Notes under the pieces: generated by a model | What the model saw: only the letters and a program-made list of their open reading frames with translations | Told to the model about the DNA's origin: nothing | Database searches by the model: none | In this document: positions 17,306 to 26,549 of the stretch, in pieces | Layout of the letters: every line of letters begins with the position of its first letter | Numbering within the stretch: the stretch's first letter is position 1 | Translations under genes and position numbers: made by a program | From: Marinococcus luteus_A | GTDB lineage: Bacteria; Bacillota; Bacilli; Bacillales; Marinococcaceae | Length of the DNA stretch: 64,000 nucleotides | Direction: 5' to 3' | NCBI RefSeq assembly: GCF_034497705.1 | Contig: NZ_JAXRUV010000002.1 | Location: forward strand, 1-64,000

Positions 17306-18790
17306 TTATCGTTCCTCCTTCTTCGCTTCCTGCCACCATGCTTCCGCTGTCTGCAGAAAGTTATCTTCCTTCCAGTGCCGGTTTTCTTCATTCATTTTCC
17401 GTTCAATGTAGGCAAAACGACGGAAAAATTTCTGGTTCGTCTGTTCAAGCGCTTCTTCCGGGTGCACCCGAAAGAACCGGGCAAGATTAACGAGCACAAA
17501 TAAAATATCCCCAAATTCCTTTGAGCTGTTTTGTTCGTTTTCTGCCCGAAGCTCCGCTTTCCATTCGTCTATTTCTTCATGGAGCTTGTCCCACATCGGA
17601 GCGTCATCGCCCCAGTCAAAACCGGCCTTTGCTGCCTTTTTCTGAATCTCATAGGCTCTCATAAGTGCCGGCATTGCCTCGGGAATATCCGCCAGTACAG
17701 AATCTTCTTCGCCATCTTTGCTTTTTTCAGCTTTTTTAATCTGTTCCCACTGCGTATTCACTTCTTCCGGGGTAGCCGCCGCTGACTCTGCAAACACATG
17801 CGGATGCCGGCGGATCATTTTTTCCGTTACTGATTCCACCACATCATCAATAGTGAAAAAGCCTTCTTCTTCCCCAATTTGAGCATGAAGCATCACCTGA
17901 AGCAAAATGTCTCCCAGCTCTTCCTGCAGGTTGTCGTCGTCTTCAGCATCGATGGCACTTAATACTTCATAGGTTTCTTCGAGCAGGTATTTTTTCAGCG
18001 ATTGGTGCGTTTGTTTCCCGTCCCACGGGCACCCGTCCGGAGCCCGGAGAGAGGCGATGATGCTGCGCAATTTGTTCCAGTTTCCAAAGCGGGCCGAAAA
18101 CGGCAGCGGCGGCACATAAACGGACATTAGATTATCGACAAAGTCTTCGCGGTCAAGCTCGTACAGCGGCAGCTCCTGAAGCCGTTCTTCCCCGGAGCCC
18201 GCTCCGGAAATCATGTGCACTATGTGCTCTTCCGGATACAGATCCATCAGCGTCAGCTTCACCTCTGAAGCTGTCATACGATCGTATACCTGGGTAAGCA
18301 GCAGATGAGTGGATACTTGCACGTCTTCTCTTTTCAGCGCCGTCGCGTCCAGCAGCTGAAAGCCTTCACTCGGATCCAGCCGCAGGGCTGCAAAAACGGG
18401 GTCTAAAAAGCTTTGGCCGCCCACGATATCCACCCGGCATTTTTCGGCCTTTTCCGCTTCAAGTAGCTGCTGCACCACCATTTCTGCCACTAGCGGATGA
18501 CCCGGGACTGCGTAGCAAATTTCCCCGGAGGCTTTAGAAGCCGTAAGCAGCTCTTCTGTCATTAATCCGTATGCCTCTTCAAACGAATCTGTCTGTTCGT
18601 AGACCCGGTCAAAGGTTTTATGCGCCGGCAGCTCTTCCTGAAGCTCTCTGACTACCGGATGCTCTCTGGTACGTAAATACAGAGAGGAAGCTGCGCGGAG
18701 ACGACGGTAAACGTCCAGGGGGAGCTGCCCGGCATCTCCTGCGCCGAGCCCTAAAACGGTAATAACTGGTCGCATGTCGGCATTATTCAT
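17306..18790 (-). CDS. mazG: nucleoside triphosphate pyrophosphohydrolase MazG with N-terminal methylase-like domain (YabN)
   Basis: Hydrolyses (d)NTPs to monophosphates and is thought to clean damaged nucleotides. The 494-residue protein has a tetrapyrrole-methylase-like domain (about 8-220; VLGLGAGDAGQLP) and two MazG domains. The first carries EETYEVLSAIDAEDDDNLQEE and ELGDILLQVMLHAQ. The second carries EEIDEWKAE and FGDILFVLVNLARF. This fusion is the Bacillus YabN form. Its ATG overlaps the yabM stop (TAATG). Confidence 0.92.
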   Translation of the reverse strand: MNNADMRPVITVLGLGAGDAGQLPLDVYRRLRAASSLYLRTREHPVVRELQEELPAHKTFDRVYEQTDSFEEAYGLMTEELLTASKASGEICYAVPGHPLVAEMVVQQLLEAEKAEKCRVDIVGGQSFLDPVFAALRLDPSEGFQLLDATALKREDVQVSTHLLLTQVYDRMTASEVKLTLMDLYPEEHIVHMISGAGSGEERLQELPLYELDREDFVDNLMSVYVPPLPFSARFGNWNKLRSIIASLRAPDGCPWDGKQTHQSLKKYLLEETYEVLSAIDAEDDDNLQEELGDILLQVMLHAQIGEEEGFFTIDDVVESVTEKMIRRHPHVFAESAAATPEEVNTQWEQIKKAEKSKDGEEDSVLADIPEAMPALMRAYEIQKKAAKAGFDWGDDAPMWDKLHEEIDEWKAELRAENEQNSSKEFGDILFVLVNLARFFRVHPEEALEQTNQKFFRRFAYIERKMNEENRHWKEDNFLQTAEAWWQEAKKEER

Positions 18791-20352
18791 TAGGAAGTCC
18801 CCCTTTTTTCATTCTTATTTCCACCTGCGGAAAATATGTTCCACTCCTGGCGTTCGAAAAGTTTTAAGCCTTTGATAAGAGCAAGGCACAGTGCCACGCC
18901 GGCCCCGGCCAGGCCAAGAGCCCACATGCCAGCTGCCGTCCGTACATCTACGCTGCCGGCAGGCAGCTGCAGCACCCACAGTCCAGCGCCAAGCAGGACT
19001 AAAAGAGTTACCCAGCAGACGCACCACCTGGGGGGAGGCCAGGAAATCAGCCGATACTTCTGCAGAAGCACTCCCTGCAGAAGGCTCGTAACGGCAAGGC
19101 CGCCGATCGTTGCCGCAGCTGCCCCAGCTGCGCCAAAGGCCGGAATAAGCACTATATTTCCGACGAGCTTTATGACTCCTCCGGCCACTATTAATCCGGC
19201 AGCTGTCCGGACATAGCCTCCACCCTGGAAAATCGCGTTCGCAGTTACAATCCACCCGCTAAACAGAAGTGAAATAGCGAGCACAGCCATAAGCTCTGTG
19301 CCCCTGCTGTTTTCAAACAGCATCACATTCACAAAGTCAGCTACTGTATAAAGGCCTACAGCCGCTGCTCCACCGATAACCAGACTGATCCGAAGAGCAA
19401 GCCCACCGAGGAAAGCTCCTTCCTGTCCGCGCAGCGAAGGAAGTACAGCTGCTGCGAGCGCCGTAGATACTACCGTGCCGAACTGTAGAAGCGGCTGTGC
19501 CCGGTCCAGAACACCCTTCGTTTCTTTTGCATCCTGCCCGGACACACCGTAAGCCTCAAGACCGGGGACTACAGTAAACGCATCAATCCATTGATAAAAT
19601 AAAAATACCATTGCACCGAGACAGGCGATCACTCCTGGGATAAGCAGTTTTTTCACCATTATTTTATACTCTTTTCCGGCTCCCCGAAAACGAAAAGGCA
19701 GTGGTTTGCGACGATGCTGAAACCACCAGAGAAGCAGCAGAATCAAAGCCCCGGCGCTGGCGCCTGCTATGGACGCCCCCATAGCTCCGGCACCTATGTT
19801 ATATACCCCCTGCCCGGCCGATACTGCTGCCCAGGCAAACAACAAAATAAAGATTACCCGGCACACCTGCTCCACTACATGCGATAAAGCTGTCGCCTCC
19901 ATTTTCCCTCTGCTCTGGTAATATCCGCGTCCAAGCGAAAGCACAGGCACGAGGAGAAAGACGAATGAAGTCATACGTAGTACCGGCGTAAGCTGCTCGT
20001 CTCCCATGGCTCCAGCCACCACAGGCGAAAAAAGAAACAGAAGCGCAAAGGCCGATACTGCCGCAGATATCAGCACCACTCCAGCCGCTTTCATCGTTTC
20101 GAAACGGTCGGATGCTTTTTTCTGCTGTAGCATTTCCCCGGCCAGCACAGCCGGAAAGCCGTAAAGAGCAAGAATCATCGCTATACCGTAAAACGGGTAC
20201 ACCTGCTGGTAAACGTAATACCCAATATCTCCAGTCATATTCTGGTATGGAATCCGGTACACAGCGCTGAATACTTTTCCTATCAGAGCAGCTGCTGTAA
20301 GCAGGGAAACACTTTTTATTAAACGGGCGAAAAAGCGTCTGTCATTTGTCAT
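18790..20352 (-). CDS. yabM: MurJ/SpoVB-family lipid flippase-like membrane protein YabM
   Basis: A 520-residue polytopic protein with about 14 membrane segments, of the MOP superfamily that flips lipid-linked sugars. The N-terminus FFARLIKSVSLLTAAALIGKVFSAVYRIPYQN is typical when read in parts: GKVFSAVYRIPYQNMTGDIG. B. subtilis has YabM here, between spoVT and mazG, and spoVB elsewhere, so YabM is the better name. mfd now lies directly upstream with 25 bp between; spoVT is missing. The substrate is unknown. Confidence 0.87.
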   Translation of the reverse strand: MTNDRRFFARLIKSVSLLTAAALIGKVFSAVYRIPYQNMTGDIGYYVYQQVYPFYGIAMILALYGFPAVLAGEMLQQKKASDRFETMKAAGVVLISAAVSAFALLFLFSPVVAGAMGDEQLTPVLRMTSFVFLLVPVLSLGRGYYQSRGKMEATALSHVVEQVCRVIFILLFAWAAVSAGQGVYNIGAGAMGASIAGASAGALILLLLWWFQHRRKPLPFRFRGAGKEYKIMVKKLLIPGVIACLGAMVFLFYQWIDAFTVVPGLEAYGVSGQDAKETKGVLDRAQPLLQFGTVVSTALAAAVLPSLRGQEGAFLGGLALRISLVIGGAAAVGLYTVADFVNVMLFENSRGTELMAVLAISLLFSGWIVTANAIFQGGGYVRTAAGLIVAGGVIKLVGNIVLIPAFGAAGAAAATIGGLAVTSLLQGVLLQKYRLISWPPPRWCVCWVTLLVLLGAGLWVLQLPAGSVDVRTAAGMWALGLAGAGVALCLALIKGLKLFERQEWNIFSAGGNKNEKRGTS

Positions 20353-20377
20353 CTTCGGTCCCTTCTATCCGCCCGCT

Positions 20378-23300
20378 CTATTTCGGGGACGTTGTTTCTT
20401 CCGGCTCTTTTTTTGCTTCCTGTACCCCTTTTACGACTGCCTGCACAGAAGTGAGAATTTTCATTTCTTCGAGCCGCTGGTGCTGCACTGATATCTGAAT
20501 CTTTTTCCCGCTGGTTCCGATACCTATATGACGTCCCAGATCATTTACAAGTCCGAACAGCGAAGCGCCGTCTGCTTCACTGCTTGCTTCTTCTCCCACC
20601 AGAATAATGGTTTTGTTAGCTTCCTGGGAAACCGACTCCACGCCGGAAGCTTCCGCGCGCAGGCGAATATTACTGAGAATAAACAGCTTTTCCACTTCCA
20701 CCGGATATTCCCCGAAGCGGTCTATCATTTCACTCTGCAGATCCTCCATATCCTCAAGTGTCTCAAGCCCCCGGAAGCGTTTATACATCTCTATTTTCTG
20801 CTTGGAGTCGTCAATATAAAAGTCAGGGATGTAGGCATCTGCTTTCATATTCATGTCCATCTCCGGCTCCTGCTGCTTCGGCTTATCTCCCTTACGTTCT
20901 TCAATAGCTTCTTTAAGCATCTGCGAGTACAAATCAAATCCCACGGATTCAATGTAGCCGTGCTGCTCTGCACCGAGCAGATTACCCGTGCCGCGGATGG
21001 AGAGATCTCTCATGGCGATCTTAAAGCCCGAGCCGAGCTCCGTAAATTCCTTGATCGCCTGCAGCCGCTTTTCCGCCACCTCAGAAAGCACTTTGTCGCG
21101 CTGGTACGTGAAATACGAATACGCTACGCGGTTGGACCTGCCGACCCGGCCGCGGATTTGATACAGCTGGGAAAGTCCCATCCGGTCAGCATTGTTAATA
21201 ATTAGCGTATTCACGTTCGGGATATCGACTCCCGTTTCTATAATCGTTGTTGTGACCAGTACGTCTTTGTTGCCCTCTAAAAACTCCACCATGACCGATT
21301 CAAGCTCCTGCTCATTCATCTGTCCGTGAGCGTAAGCGACCTCCGCTTCCGGGACAAGCATCGAAATCTGGTCAGCCATCCGGCTGATATTATCCACCCG
21401 GTTATGCATAAAATAAACCTGCCCGCCACGGCTGATTTCACGTTCTATGGCTTCTTTAACGAGCGTCGGGTTGTATTCCATCACATACGTCTGTACCGGA
21501 AAACGATTTTCCGGCGGGGTCTCAATAACTGAAAGATCACGAACACCGAGCATCGACATATGCAGCGTTCTTGGAATCGGCGTCGCCGTCAGCGTTAACA
21601 CGTCAATGTTTGCCTTAAGCCGTTTGATTTTTTCTTTATGAGTAACTCCAAACCGCTGTTCTTCGTCGACAATCAGCAGACCTAAATCATGAAACTGTAC
21701 GTCCTTAGAAAGCACACGGTGCGTGCCGATCACAATATCGACGCTTCCTGCTTTCAGTCCCCGGGTCGTTTCGTTCTGCTGTTTTTTCGTCCGGAAGCGG
21801 CTCATTAAGCCGATGTTGATCGGCTGGTCGGCAAAACGCTCTGTGAGTGTATCAAAATGCTGCTGGGCCAAAATCGTTGTCGGCACCAAAATGGCCACCT
21901 GCTTGCCGTCCATTACTGCCTTGAACGCCGCCCGTATTGCCACCTCTGTTTTTCCATAGCCGACATCCCCGCACAACAGGCGGTCCATCGGACGTTCGCA
22001 CTCCATGTCTTCACGGATTTCTTCAATTGCTTTTATTTGGTCCTCCGTTTCCTGGTAAGGGAACGTAGCAGCAAACGCCTGCTCTTCCATCGCATACCGG
22101 TTAAAGGCGTGCCCTTTTGTAGCCTCTCGTTCTGCATACAGCTTGATCAGGTCGTCGGCAATGTCTTCAACAGAGGACTGTACTTTGCGTTTTACACGCT
22201 TCCAGTCATTGCCGCCGAGTTTATAGATTTTCGGATCCTTTTCTTCTGACCCCACATACTTTTGAACCTGGTCAATCTGTTCGACCGGTACATACAGTTT
22301 GTCGTTGCCCGCATAGGAGACATTTAGGAAGTCCTGGTGCACTCCTCCAACGTCCAGGGTTTCCATTCCCAGGTATTTTCCGATGCCGTGGTTCACGTGA
22401 ACCACCAGGTCTCCCACCTGCAGCTCCGAATAGCTTTTAATGCGTTCGGCATTGTTCAGCTTTTCCCGGCGTCTTGAACGGCGTACCTGCTTTGTAAACG
22501 TCTCCTGCTCCGTAATGACGGCCAGCTTCTCAAGCGGCAGTTCAAATCCGCTGTCGAGCCGCCCCTGCACGATAGCAGGACGTCCTGGCGTAAACGGTCC
22601 GTCCTTGTCTGTCCGCTCTGCTTCTACTCCGTAATCATCGAGAATTCTCTGCAGCCGTTCGAGCCGGTCCCTGGTCTCAGCGGCAAAAACAATACGAAAT
22701 CCGCCGTTCTGCCAGCGTTCAATCTCATTTTTCAGCACCGGCAGCTGACCGTGGAACTGCTGCATCGCCTTGCTCGTGACGTTCGCCACCCGGCGCGGGT
22801 GAAACTCGGATAAACTTCGGGTGAATAAAGAAAAAAGCACTTTCGGAAAATCGATGTTTTTCATAAGCGTAGGGAACGGCACCGAAAGCTGCATCTCTAC
22901 CGGCAGTTCTCCCTGCTCCACCATGTTTGTCCGCCATTCTGCCTCTTCTTCATCCAGGCGTTCCGCTGTTTCCTGTACCCGGCTTACTTCATCGATAAAA
23001 AAGACCGTTTCCGAGGAAAAATAATTGCTCAGGGTAGCCGGCTGTTCATAGAAAAACTGCATATATTTGTACAGGCTTTGAAAACGCACGTGCTGCAGCA
23101 GCTGCTCCCGCTCTTCCGACAGGCGCTCCTGCACCTTCTGTTTCACAGTCTCGTCCTTGACCGTTTTCAGTGTTTTGCCCAGGCCATCCTCAAGCTGCGA
23201 GGCTGCTCGCTGAAACTGTTCCGGATAAAGAATTGTCTCCTGGGCAGGACTGATATTCACTTTAGTAATCTGTTCAATTGTCCGCTGGTCCTCCGGATTA

Positions 23301-23917
23301 AACAAACGAAGAGAATCAATTTCTGTATCAAACAGCTCCAGGCGCACCGGATTGTCCGCCGTAAGCGAATAAATGTCGATAATACCGCCGCGGATGCTGA
23401 ATTCTCCGGGAGCCGCCACCATATCGGCCCGCTGATAGCCGGACGCATAGAGAAATTGCTGGAACGCATCCAGGTCAAGATCGTCCCCGTTATGCAACGG
23501 CCACTGGGCTGCTTCCCAGACAGCCGGCGGAGGCAGCAGACGGCGCAGCCCGGCCACCGGGCTCACAATAATTCCGTCAAAGCCTCTGACCAGACGGTCG
23601 AGCACTTCAATCCGCTGCGACCTCATTTCCGGGCTCGCGACCGCAATTTCAGCAGAAATAAGCTCATTGACTGGATAAATTAATACGTCCTTATCTGACC
23701 ATTCCAACAAATCATCGTACAGCTTCTGCGCCTGATACAACGTATGCGTTACTACCAGCTGAGGCTTTTGCGTCTTCTCCTGGGCAAGCGTCATAAATAA
23801 CGTTCTTGCCGAGCCGCTGAGCCCTGAAATCAGTTGCTCCGGAACCCCGTTTTGGAGGTCGCTGATAACTGCGCTGATCTCCGGGTTGGAGGCTAATATC
23901 GATGGTAAACCCTTCAT
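20378..23917 (-). CDS. mfd: transcription-repair coupling factor
   Basis: An ATP-driven translocase that removes RNA polymerase stalled at DNA lesions and recruits UvrA. The start is the ATG of MKGLPSILASNPE after GGGAGGAACGAGC, giving 1179 residues, the usual size. An N-terminal UvrB-like part is followed by the RNA-polymerase interaction domain near residue 500 (VGDLVVHVNHGIGKYLGM). The motor has GDVGYGKTEVA, DEEQRFGV and LTATPIPRTLHMS, then a TRCF C-terminal domain. It follows pth with 82 bp between; fin, which sits there in B. subtilis, is absent. Confidence 0.97.
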   Translation of the reverse strand: MKGLPSILASNPEISAVISDLQNGVPEQLISGLSGSARTLFMTLAQEKTQKPQLVVTHTLYQAQKLYDDLLEWSDKDVLIYPVNELISAEIAVASPEMRSQRIEVLDRLVRGFDGIIVSPVAGLRRLLPPPAVWEAAQWPLHNGDDLDLDAFQQFLYASGYQRADMVAAPGEFSIRGGIIDIYSLTADNPVRLELFDTEIDSLRLFNPEDQRTIEQITKVNISPAQETILYPEQFQRAASQLEDGLGKTLKTVKDETVKQKVQERLSEEREQLLQHVRFQSLYKYMQFFYEQPATLSNYFSSETVFFIDEVSRVQETAERLDEEEAEWRTNMVEQGELPVEMQLSVPFPTLMKNIDFPKVLFSLFTRSLSEFHPRRVANVTSKAMQQFHGQLPVLKNEIERWQNGGFRIVFAAETRDRLERLQRILDDYGVEAERTDKDGPFTPGRPAIVQGRLDSGFELPLEKLAVITEQETFTKQVRRSRRREKLNNAERIKSYSELQVGDLVVHVNHGIGKYLGMETLDVGGVHQDFLNVSYAGNDKLYVPVEQIDQVQKYVGSEEKDPKIYKLGGNDWKRVKRKVQSSVEDIADDLIKLYAEREATKGHAFNRYAMEEQAFAATFPYQETEDQIKAIEEIREDMECERPMDRLLCGDVGYGKTEVAIRAAFKAVMDGKQVAILVPTTILAQQHFDTLTERFADQPINIGLMSRFRTKKQQNETTRGLKAGSVDIVIGTHRVLSKDVQFHDLGLLIVDEEQRFGVTHKEKIKRLKANIDVLTLTATPIPRTLHMSMLGVRDLSVIETPPENRFPVQTYVMEYNPTLVKEAIEREISRGGQVYFMHNRVDNISRMADQISMLVPEAEVAYAHGQMNEQELESVMVEFLEGNKDVLVTTTIIETGVDIPNVNTLIINNADRMGLSQLYQIRGRVGRSNRVAYSYFTYQRDKVLSEVAEKRLQAIKEFTELGSGFKIAMRDLSIRGTGNLLGAEQHGYIESVGFDLYSQMLKEAIEERKGDKPKQQEPEMDMNMKADAYIPDFYIDDSKQKIEMYKRFRGLETLEDMEDLQSEMIDRFGEYPVEVEKLFILSNIRLRAEASGVESVSQEANKTIILVGEEASSEADGASLFGLVNDLGRHIGIGTSGKKIQISVQHQRLEEMKILTSVQAVVKGVQEAKKEPEETTSPK

Positions 23918-23999
23918 GCTCGTTCCTCCCTGTTTATGGCGATCTCTTTTTTTTATCACGCAAAAGGGGAGCGGAACCTTGCAGTCCCACCCCGTTTTA

Positions 24000-24554
24000 T
24001 TAATTAAACTCATTCATCACTTCATCAAATGATTTACTGCCCCATGCTTCCGCCGAGGCCGCGGCCTTTTTGACTGCCTCATCCATATGCTTTCTCTCTT
24101 CCGGTGGAAAGGTGCCAAGAACATAGTCGATCACAGACGCCTTCTCCGGCTTTCCAATGCCAATGCGGAGCCGCTTGAATTCCTTTGTACCCAGATGTTC
24201 AATCAACGAGCGTATGCCATTATGGCCGCCATGACCGCCTTTTTTACGCAGGCGGACCGTGCCCGGAGCGAGATCCAGGTCATCATACACAACTAAAACG
24301 TCTTCCGGGGACGCTTTATAAAAATCAAGCATCGGGCCTACCGCTTCTCCCGAAAGATTCATATAAGTCAAAGGCTTTACCAGTACCACTTTTTCGCCCC
24401 CTGCCATTGTTTCAGCAGTTTCGCTCCTCCACTTGCTCTTTTTCCATGACAGCTGCCACATGGAAGCGAGCTCTTCAACAGCTTCAAATCCGACGTTATG
24501 GCGTGTCTTTTTATATTTTTTCCCCGGGTTGCCTAACCCGACAATAAATTTCAT
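24000..24554 (-). CDS. pth: peptidyl-tRNA hydrolase
   Basis: Frees tRNA from prematurely released peptidyl-tRNA. The start is the ATG of MKFIVGLGNPGKKY, preceded by a GGGGG-type site, giving 184 residues. The catalytic asparagine (N8) and histidine (H18) lie in GLGNPGKKYKKTRHNVGF. VVYDDLDLAPG and GGHGGHNGIRSLI are the other signatures. In B. subtilis the gene is also known as spoVC but is essential for growth, so its presence says nothing about sporulation. It follows ctc. Confidence 0.96.
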   Translation of the reverse strand: MKFIVGLGNPGKKYKKTRHNVGFEAVEELASMWQLSWKKSKWRSETAETMAGGEKVVLVKPLTYMNLSGEAVGPMLDFYKASPEDVLVVYDDLDLAPGTVRLRKKGGHGGHNGIRSLIEHLGTKEFKRLRIGIGKPEKASVIDYVLGTFPPEERKHMDEAVKKAAASAEAWGSKSFDEVMNEFN

Positions 24555-24690
24555 GCTGGTCCCCCGCTCTGCCTCGTACGTATAATGTTCAGGCTGCTTC
24601 TTCATATTGTACTAAAAAAACTGCTTCTTGACGTTTAAAACGATTAAAGCGCTTGTCTTATTTTAAGATATTTCAGCTTAACAGCATAGC

Positions 24691-24746
24691 ATAAATAAAG
24701 ATCGCAGGGCGCCTGTAAAACAGAGTCGCCTGCGATCTTTATTTAT
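24691..24746 (-). terminator. long hairpin after ctc
   Basis: A perfect 18 bp inverted repeat (ATAAATAAAGATCGCAGG and its complement at 24729-24746) with a 20 nt loop. It follows a shorter hairpin at 24747-24771 (GACGGA/TCCGTC). Together they form a tandem hairpin between ctc and pth, with A/T-rich arms that would supply the U-rich 3' end. Confidence 0.75.
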
Positions 24747-24787
24747 GACGGAAGGCAGCACGCCCTCCGTCAGCTTTGGTGCAGAGA

Positions 24788-25456
24788 TTATGAATTGTTG
24801 TTGTCATTGCTGCCTTCTTCAGAATCGCCTTCTTCGGATTCTTCATCCGCGTCTACAAGCTCAGGCTCTGCTGCTTCTTCTTCGCCTGGCTCTTCCGGCT
24901 CTTCTTCCGGTACAAGAACAGTAACAATCGTTTCTTCCGGCTCGCTCGTAATCGTGTAGTTCAAACCTTCTGGAAGATCTGCTACCTGGATCGAGTCGCC
25001 GACATTCAATGTCGAAATGTCCACGCTGATGCTGTCAGGAATTTCAGCAGGCAGTGCGCTGACAGTAATATTGAACATCATGTGGGAGACAACGCCGCCG
25101 TCTTTTTCCCCTGGCGCTTCGCCTTCGAGGTGTACAGCAACGTCTGCTTCCATTTCGGAAGTCATGTCTACTTCAAAGAAGTCAACATGGATAAAGTAAT
25201 CCTTGATGGAGTCAACCTGCATATCATGCACGATAACTTGGTGCTTTTTGCTTTCGCCTTCAATAGTCAGATCAATGATACCGTTCTTCCCGGCTTCACG
25301 GATCGTTTTTAGGAATGTAACATTGTCAACAGAGATAGGCTGGCTTTCCGTTTTTTTGCCATAAATAACGGCTGGAATCGTGCCCTCTCTGCGGAGTTTT
25401 TTCGTCACTGACTGTTTTGTTTCAGGACGACGAGCTGCAGTTAACTGCGTAGCCAT
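24788..25456 (-). CDS. ctc: 50S ribosomal protein L25/general stress protein Ctc
   Basis: A 5S-rRNA-binding ribosomal protein of the TL5/CTC type. The start is the ATG of MATQLTAARRPETKQS after GAGGTG, giving 222 residues. An L25 domain (1-95; GTIPAVIYGKKTESQPI) is followed by the beta domain (about 96-185). A C-terminal tail of about 40 residues is almost all Glu, Asp, Ser and Asn. B. subtilis ctc is a sigma-B gene. Here I see a good sigma-A promoter and no clear sigma-B elements. Confidence 0.95.
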   Translation of the reverse strand: MATQLTAARRPETKQSVTKKLRREGTIPAVIYGKKTESQPISVDNVTFLKTIREAGKNGIIDLTIEGESKKHQVIVHDMQVDSIKDYFIHVDFFEVDMTSEMEADVAVHLEGEAPGEKDGGVVSHMMFNITVSALPAEIPDSISVDISTLNVGDSIQVADLPEGLNYTITSEPEETIVTVLVPEEEPEEPGEEEAAEPELVDADEESEEGDSEEGSNDNNNS

Positions 25457-25521
25457 GGTATTCACCTCATAATTAAATTTTATTTTCACGTGTTCGCGTA
25501 ATTTTGCCCACTTGAGACAGA

Positions 25522-25550
25522 ATTATACCAGAATCCACATCAAAAATCAA
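25522..25550 (-). promoter_or_regulatory. ctc promoter (sigma-A), overlapping the prs terminator
   Basis: -35 TTGATT (25545-25550) and -10 TATAAT (25522-25527) with a 17 bp spacer. The -35 lies inside the downstream arm of the prs terminator stem. Confidence 0.85.
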
Positions 25551-25574
25551 TGGCTTATTCAAACCATTGATTTT
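25543..25574 (-). terminator. prs terminator
   Basis: An 11 bp perfect stem (AAAATCAATGG) with a 10 nt loop lies 9 bp after the prs stop. The 3' arm ends in TTTTTG on the minus strand. It doubles as the site of the ctc -35 box. Confidence 0.85.
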
Positions 25575-25582
25575 CTTGTAGA

Positions 25583-26533
25583 TTAATTAAACAAGCGGCT
25601 GACCGAAGTCTGCTCAAAGACATTAATAATTGCTTTAGCCATAAGCGGGCCGACGGAAAGCTGTGTTACTTTATCAATATTTTTCTCTTCCGGGAGCACG
25701 ATGGAATTTGTTACGACAAGTTCTTCAATCCTGGAATTTTCAATTCTTTCTATTGCCGGTCCGGATAGTACCGGATGGGTGCAGCATGCATACACATGGT
25801 TTGCGCCCGACTCGATTAACGCATCCGCTGCGAGAGTAATTGTTCCGGCAGTATCAATAATATCATCAATAATGATTGCCGTTTTACCTTCTACGTCACC
25901 GACAATATTCATGACCTCTGAAACGTTTGGACGCGGCCGGCGCTTATCAATAATCGCAATAGGAGCCTTTAAGCGGTCTGCCATTCTGCGTGCGCGCACC
26001 ACGCCTCCGTGGTCAGGCGATACAATAACGAGATCTTCCAGGCCTTTTTCGTTGAAGTGACGGGACAAAATAGGCTCTCCCTGCAGCTGATCCACCGGAA
26101 TATCAAAGAATCCCTGAATTTGCGTCGCGTGCAGGTCCAGGCTCAAAATTCTGGTCGCTCCAGCCGTTTCCAGCAGATTGGCAATCAGCTTGGCTGTAAT
26201 AGGCTCTCTCGCCCGGGCCTTACGGTCCTGACGTGCGTAACCGTAATAAGGGAGGACAACGCTGATCGTTTTTGCCGAAGCCCGCTTCATGGCATCGATC
26301 ATAATCAAAAGCTCCATAAGATGTTCATTGGCCGGGTCTGAAGTTGACTGGACCAAAAAGACATCGCAGCCGCGGATACTTTCTTCAATATTTATCTGCA
26401 CTTCTCCGTCACTGAACCGTTTTACAGAGCTGAGCCCCATTGTTGTACCGATCTGTTCAACAATTTCCTCTGCGAGCCTTGGATTCGAGTTCAGGGTGAA
26501 TACTTTCAAATTGGAGCGATCCATCGTGGACAT
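25583..26533 (-). CDS. prs: ribose-phosphate pyrophosphokinase
   Basis: Makes PRPP from ribose-5-phosphate and ATP for nucleotide, histidine and tryptophan synthesis. The 316-residue class I enzyme has SDGEVQINIEESIRGCDVF, the catalytic flap YYGYARQDRKARAREPI, DLHATQIQGFFDIPVDQL, SPDHGGVVRARRMA and the PRPP loop IIIDDIIDTAGT. It follows glmU after 16 bp, as in B. subtilis, and ends at a clear terminator. Confidence 0.97.
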   Translation of the reverse strand: MSTMDRSNLKVFTLNSNPRLAEEIVEQIGTTMGLSSVKRFSDGEVQINIEESIRGCDVFLVQSTSDPANEHLMELLIMIDAMKRASAKTISVVLPYYGYARQDRKARAREPITAKLIANLLETAGATRILSLDLHATQIQGFFDIPVDQLQGEPILSRHFNEKGLEDLVIVSPDHGGVVRARRMADRLKAPIAIIDKRRPRPNVSEVMNIVGDVEGKTAIIIDDIIDTAGTITLAADALIESGANHVYACCTHPVLSGPAIERIENSRIEELVVTNSIVLPEEKNIDKVTQLSVGPLMAKAIINVFEQTSVSRLFN

Positions 26534-26549
26534 TTTTTAATTCCCTCCG

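Noticed and set aside
18790..20352. Calling the MOP-family protein SpoVB
   Set aside because: Position between mfd and mazG matches YabM, not SpoVB, so it does not count as a retained sporulation gene.
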